From Parus major (lineage: Eukaryota; Chordata; Aves; Passeriformes; Paridae), in contig NC_031799.1 in the NCBI RefSeq assembly GCF_001522545.3, positions 43,934,981 through 43,998,980 on the forward strand: 64,000 nucleotides of DNA, in the 5' to 3' direction. Shown here in pieces: positions 60,844 to 64,000 of this stretch. The notes beneath the pieces are model-generated. The model was not told where the DNA came from, did no database searches, and was given only the letters and a program-made list of their open reading frames with translations. A program made the translations under genes and the position numbers. How positions within the stretch are numbered: the first letter of the stretch is position 1; each line of letters opens with the position of its first letter.

Positions 60844-61407
60844 GTGAGCGCGCGCGGGCACCGGGGCGGGGTTCGCACCGGGGGCGGGGCCAGCGCGGGG
60901 CCGCGCGCGCGAGGTCCGCGGGGAGCCGGGAGGGAGCGCGCGCGGGCAGGCGGGTACCGACCTACGGGCGACAGACGGACAGACAGACAGAAGGACGTGT
61001 CTGTTAGCGGCTGCTGAGGGTGGGGAGCCTCGTCTGCCGCTCCCGGCGTCTCCTAGGGGAAAGCCGAGGGACGGGACCCTCTGAGCCGCCTGTTCCAGAG
61101 CAAGAGCGGGCTGAGACCCACTCCCCGCTACGGGGCAGAAGGGTTTTGGCTCCGGCCAAACCCCGCCTTATAAAGCTTTCCAGAAAATCTGAAAGTGCCT
61201 CTTGCTTGCAGGTTTCCTCTTACAAGACCCGATCTTTGCAAGAAGTGGGAAGCTGCTGTTAAGAGGAAAAACTTCAAGCCGACCAAATACAGCAGCATTT
61301 GCTCAGAACACTTTACCCCCGATTGCTTTAAGAGGGAATGCAATAACAAGCTCCTAAAAGAGAATGCTGTGCCCACGATATTTTGTTACACTGAACCTGG
61401 TGAAAAG
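60773..61407 (+). CDS. THAP1: THAP1, exons 1-2 (THAP domain), 3' part outside window
   Basis: Nuclear zinc-dependent sequence-specific transcription factor; human mutations cause DYT6 dystonia. Join 60773-60843 and 61212-61407, 89 codons. It starts [20 protein letters not shown] and contains a complete C2CH THAP zinc finger: C5, C10, C54, H57, with the invariant P26, W36, F58 and P78 and the AVPTIF box at 76-81. Sequence is close to human, with R for G9 and K11, and CYTEPGEK after the domain. Exon boundaries (phase 2, then phase 0) match the human gene. The last exon (proline stretch, HCFC1-binding motif, coiled coil) was not found before 64000, so intron 2 must exceed 2.5 kb. Confidence 0.95.
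61212..61407 (+). CDS. THAP1: THAP1 coding exon 2
   Basis: Acceptor cttgcttgcag, donor gtaaac. Completes K24 and encodes [19 protein letters not shown] through AVPTIF to GEK at residue 89. Carries C54 and H57. The open frame at 61195-61575 is this exon read through into the intron. Confidence 0.96.
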
Positions 61408-64000
61408 GTAAACCCAAAACACACGCGGCTGCAGGTGCCGGAACGTGTCGTGCACGTCACTGGTTGCAGTGTGGCAGGGCAGCGAGATGGAAGAGGATGC
61501 AGGCTGGGAAGGATGAAGGGTGGCAGGATGCTGAGCCTGTCTACCTGGGGTCTCCAGGAGGGCTGTGGTGACTGAAACACCATCAACAGCTGTGCTTGTT
61601 TTCTGTGAGGCTCTTGGGAGGCTTTGGAGTGCAGTGTTGTACAGGTAGACGCTGGCTCTGACCTGTTCATGTGTCCACTTAATTCAGCATCCATGTGCTG
61701 AATTAAATGGAATGGCAACAAAGTAAGAAGGTATTGCCCTGTAGATAAGATGTTCTGCAGCATTTCCTGAATATTCAGAGTATGAGAGAACTTTCATTAA
61801 TGCTTGCAAATGCCACTTACTCTCTTCCCATGGCTGATGGCTACTGCTAGCATGGTGGATGCTGACTGTGAAACTTAACTGGCCTCTTTAAGAGGGCTCT
61901 GCTCCCTGGCTTTGCAAAGTTAAAATGTGTGGCAGAACCTTACCTGCACCTCTTATCTGTCTGTCCTGAGAGTACCTCTGTCTTGCATTTGTGTTCAAAA
62001 TCAGACCGGTCTCTGACTTCTGATGGTTGAGTCTTCTGTGTGGGGTATTCTTCCCTTCATTGGGCCACTAGAGCAATTTACTGTGAGATGCAAGTCACTT
62101 AGGAGTTCTTCTTGATGTAATAACTTCAAGACAAGAATGGAAAAGATTGATTTTTAACTCCTTTGAAGGATATGAAATATCTGATCTCTTATCATTTGGC
62201 CATAAAGAAAGTGGCAAAGGAGACAGTGAATAGGTAGAGTAGGTAGGGTATGTCTGGGGAACAAGTCTTAAATGGCATGAAGTGCACAGAAGAAAATTCA
62301 GATTTTTCTTGTTCAGTTTTTATCTACAGTATTGGAGTGCTGCAGAAATAAAAAGGCAACACATTTGAAAAATGAAAAGTGGTTAATAACAGATAAGAGA
62401 ATAGAAACAATGTAAACAAGGAGACAGATCATTTACAGGGAAATGTCTTTTTTGTTTGATTACACTTCCTTGCTTATCTGTGCAATACACATTTTCTTCA
62501 TTGTGTGTAAAATACTTGCAAATTTTTTTACAGTCTGAAGGCTGAATGGGTGTATAGGGTAGTCTGCAAAAGTACTGCTGGTGCAGCAGGATTAGTAGTG
62601 AGCCACGTTGCCAATTTCGCTGTCATACCTGGATCTACAAAAACACAGAAGAGTGAGTGCCTTTTAATTCTGAAGGATTTAGTTCTATTCTTATTTGATT
62701 CATGGCACTTTTGAATAAACTGACACATATCTTCAAGTAGCAATGTAATAACAAAGAATAATAGTGGTTGTTTTGGAGTTGAATCCACAGTGATTTTGAA
62801 ATACAGGGTTTTTTATCTTTCGCACTATATAATTTGGTATATTTTCTTTTTCTTTACTTACGTCTTAGGAGAAGTATTTGTTGGCTTGAAGAAGTAATTA
62901 GAAGCCACTGATGATGTCACAGAGATACCGAAGATCTGTTCTCTGTGATATGTTGTGACAATAATAATTTGTATATAGAGGTAGCATATACTCTATAGCT
63001 TCAAGTAGAAGTGTCTGTGAATTCAGCAGTCCAGCAGTGAGCTGATTTTTGCTTTTGTTTCTAGCAAGAATGAGCTTCATTTTCAGTCTCTACCTTTGCT
63101 TTGTAGGGTTTTTGGTAGAGAAATTTGATAGTGACAGCTGAGTTACGGATGGTACAGTTCTTTAGTGCAGGGATAGGGTCAAGTTCTTTGGAATATTTGT
63201 ATGTAAATTAGGTAGGCTAACAGCAGCAGTTTTGTGTAACTGAGAAATAAGACTAGTAGTTGGCTGATTTTGTACTTTCGTGTGATCAGTTATATTTGAC
63301 TGCATATTAAACTTCTCTTTAATGCCAATCAGCACTTCCCTTCAATACCAATCAGCAAAGTGCCTTTTCAGTTACCGTTTGCCAAGTGTCATAGTTTGTA
63401 TGAGGGACAGGTAGACACCCAAACATCTGTCTTGCTTGTATGTTAAGTCAAGGAAGTTAATGATACAACCTTCAGATCTGATGAACTTGATACTTTGATG
63501 GTGAGGACTATTGGCTGTTCTTAAAATCAACATTTTTCTGATCCTTCCCTTACATTTTTCTTTATACTAACAGTATGGGAAGGTGGGTAGGTAGAAAAAT
63601 TGTTCAGTGCCTCTTTTACTGAGAATATTTTAAACTTTCTTTTTAATAGGCAATATGCAAGCACTTTGGTTTCAACAGTGGGTTTTCAATCAACATGTGC
63701 ACAGAAGCATTTCTGAATTATACTGGACTCCTTTGGGGAAGAATTTGATTATCTGCTTTGGCCTATACTCAAATGGCTTGGGATCTGTATTGTCCTGACC
63801 TATACAAGCAGACCTAGCAAGAGCAATGTGATAAAACTTGCAGTTTTATCTGAAAAAAATCTCTGCAGTGGAGTTGAGCCAATTGATATTTTGCTGCTGC
63901 CAAAAGGAAGAACTGTGCTTCTCCCCTGTCCATTCCATCTGCCAGCTATGCAGTCCTTTTTCTTAACATGACCTGGCAGTGTGAGCTCACAGTCCAGAGA
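61408..64000 (+). other. THAP1: THAP1 intron 2 (5' part)
   Basis: No further THAP1 exon recognised; I looked for the Pro-rich stretch and the coiled coil. Nothing else coding supported. Confidence 0.75.

Larger units (their letters stand above)
60120..61150 (+). promoter_or_regulatory. THAP1: THAP1 CpG-island promoter
   Basis: CpG-dense region around THAP1 exon 1. It holds two CCAAT boxes in opposite orientation (ATTGG 60480-60484, CCAAT 60532-60536), an adjoining GC box (60537-60542), a YY1 motif GCCGCCATCTTGG (60588-60600), and a TTCGGGCA (60229-60236) that fits the TNNGGGCA THAP1-binding consensus. No TATA box. Transcription probably starts near the YY1 element. Confidence 0.75.

Noticed and set aside
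59993..61007. Several open frames of 140-290 residues on both strands around the THAP1 promoter
   Set aside because: Low-complexity Pro/Arg/Ala translation of a CpG island and of the three-copy minisatellite; no motif, no splice logic.
63640..63700. Possible THAP1 exon 3 after a ttaatag acceptor
   Set aside because: Translation stops quickly and lacks the Pro-rich and coiled-coil sequence expected.

Overview
The window is a piece of vertebrate, almost certainly avian, nuclear genome. The evidence is spliced vertebrate genes with GT-AG introns, three strong CpG islands, several copies of the CR1 3'-end sequence typical of bird genomes, and two stretches resembling avian retroviral LTRs. A run of N marks an assembly gap at 57042-57771.

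Layout. (1) 1-2280: first coding exon (minus strand) and start of intron 1 of HOOK3. (2) 1890-2620: a CpG island acting as a shared, divergent promoter for HOOK3 (minus) and RNF170 (plus). (3) 12027-24358: seven coding exons give a complete RNF170, an ER-membrane RING E3 ligase of 256 residues that is collinear with the human protein. Two further plausible exons lie upstream, at 5174-5315 and 7256-7389. They are open and phase-compatible with the start-codon exon, so they could form an undescribed N-terminal extension. (4) About 24.8-56.2 kb: a long non-coding interval with two putative LTRs, microsatellites and two small GC-rich patches. (5) 56284-57041 (minus): the C-terminal 251 codons of an intronless JUN-family bZIP gene; its N-terminal part lies in the gap. 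(6) 60773-61407 (plus): exons 1 and 2 of THAP1, covering the whole THAP zinc-finger domain; the remaining exon lies beyond the window.

The most interesting observation is the JUN-family gene. The HOOK3-RNF170-THAP1 block matches human 8p11, where RNF170 and THAP1 are close neighbours with no JUN gene between them. In human, JUN lies near HOOK1 (1p32) and JUNB lies beside HOOK2 (19p13). A JUN-type gene beside HOOK3 therefore completes the paralogon. It looks like a fourth JUN ohnolog kept in this lineage and lost from mammals. It has an intact bZIP, a diverged zipper C-terminus, an unusual Pro/His/Ala-rich tail, and no lysine at the usual SUMO position.

All calls were made by reading the sequence and recalling families; no search was run.
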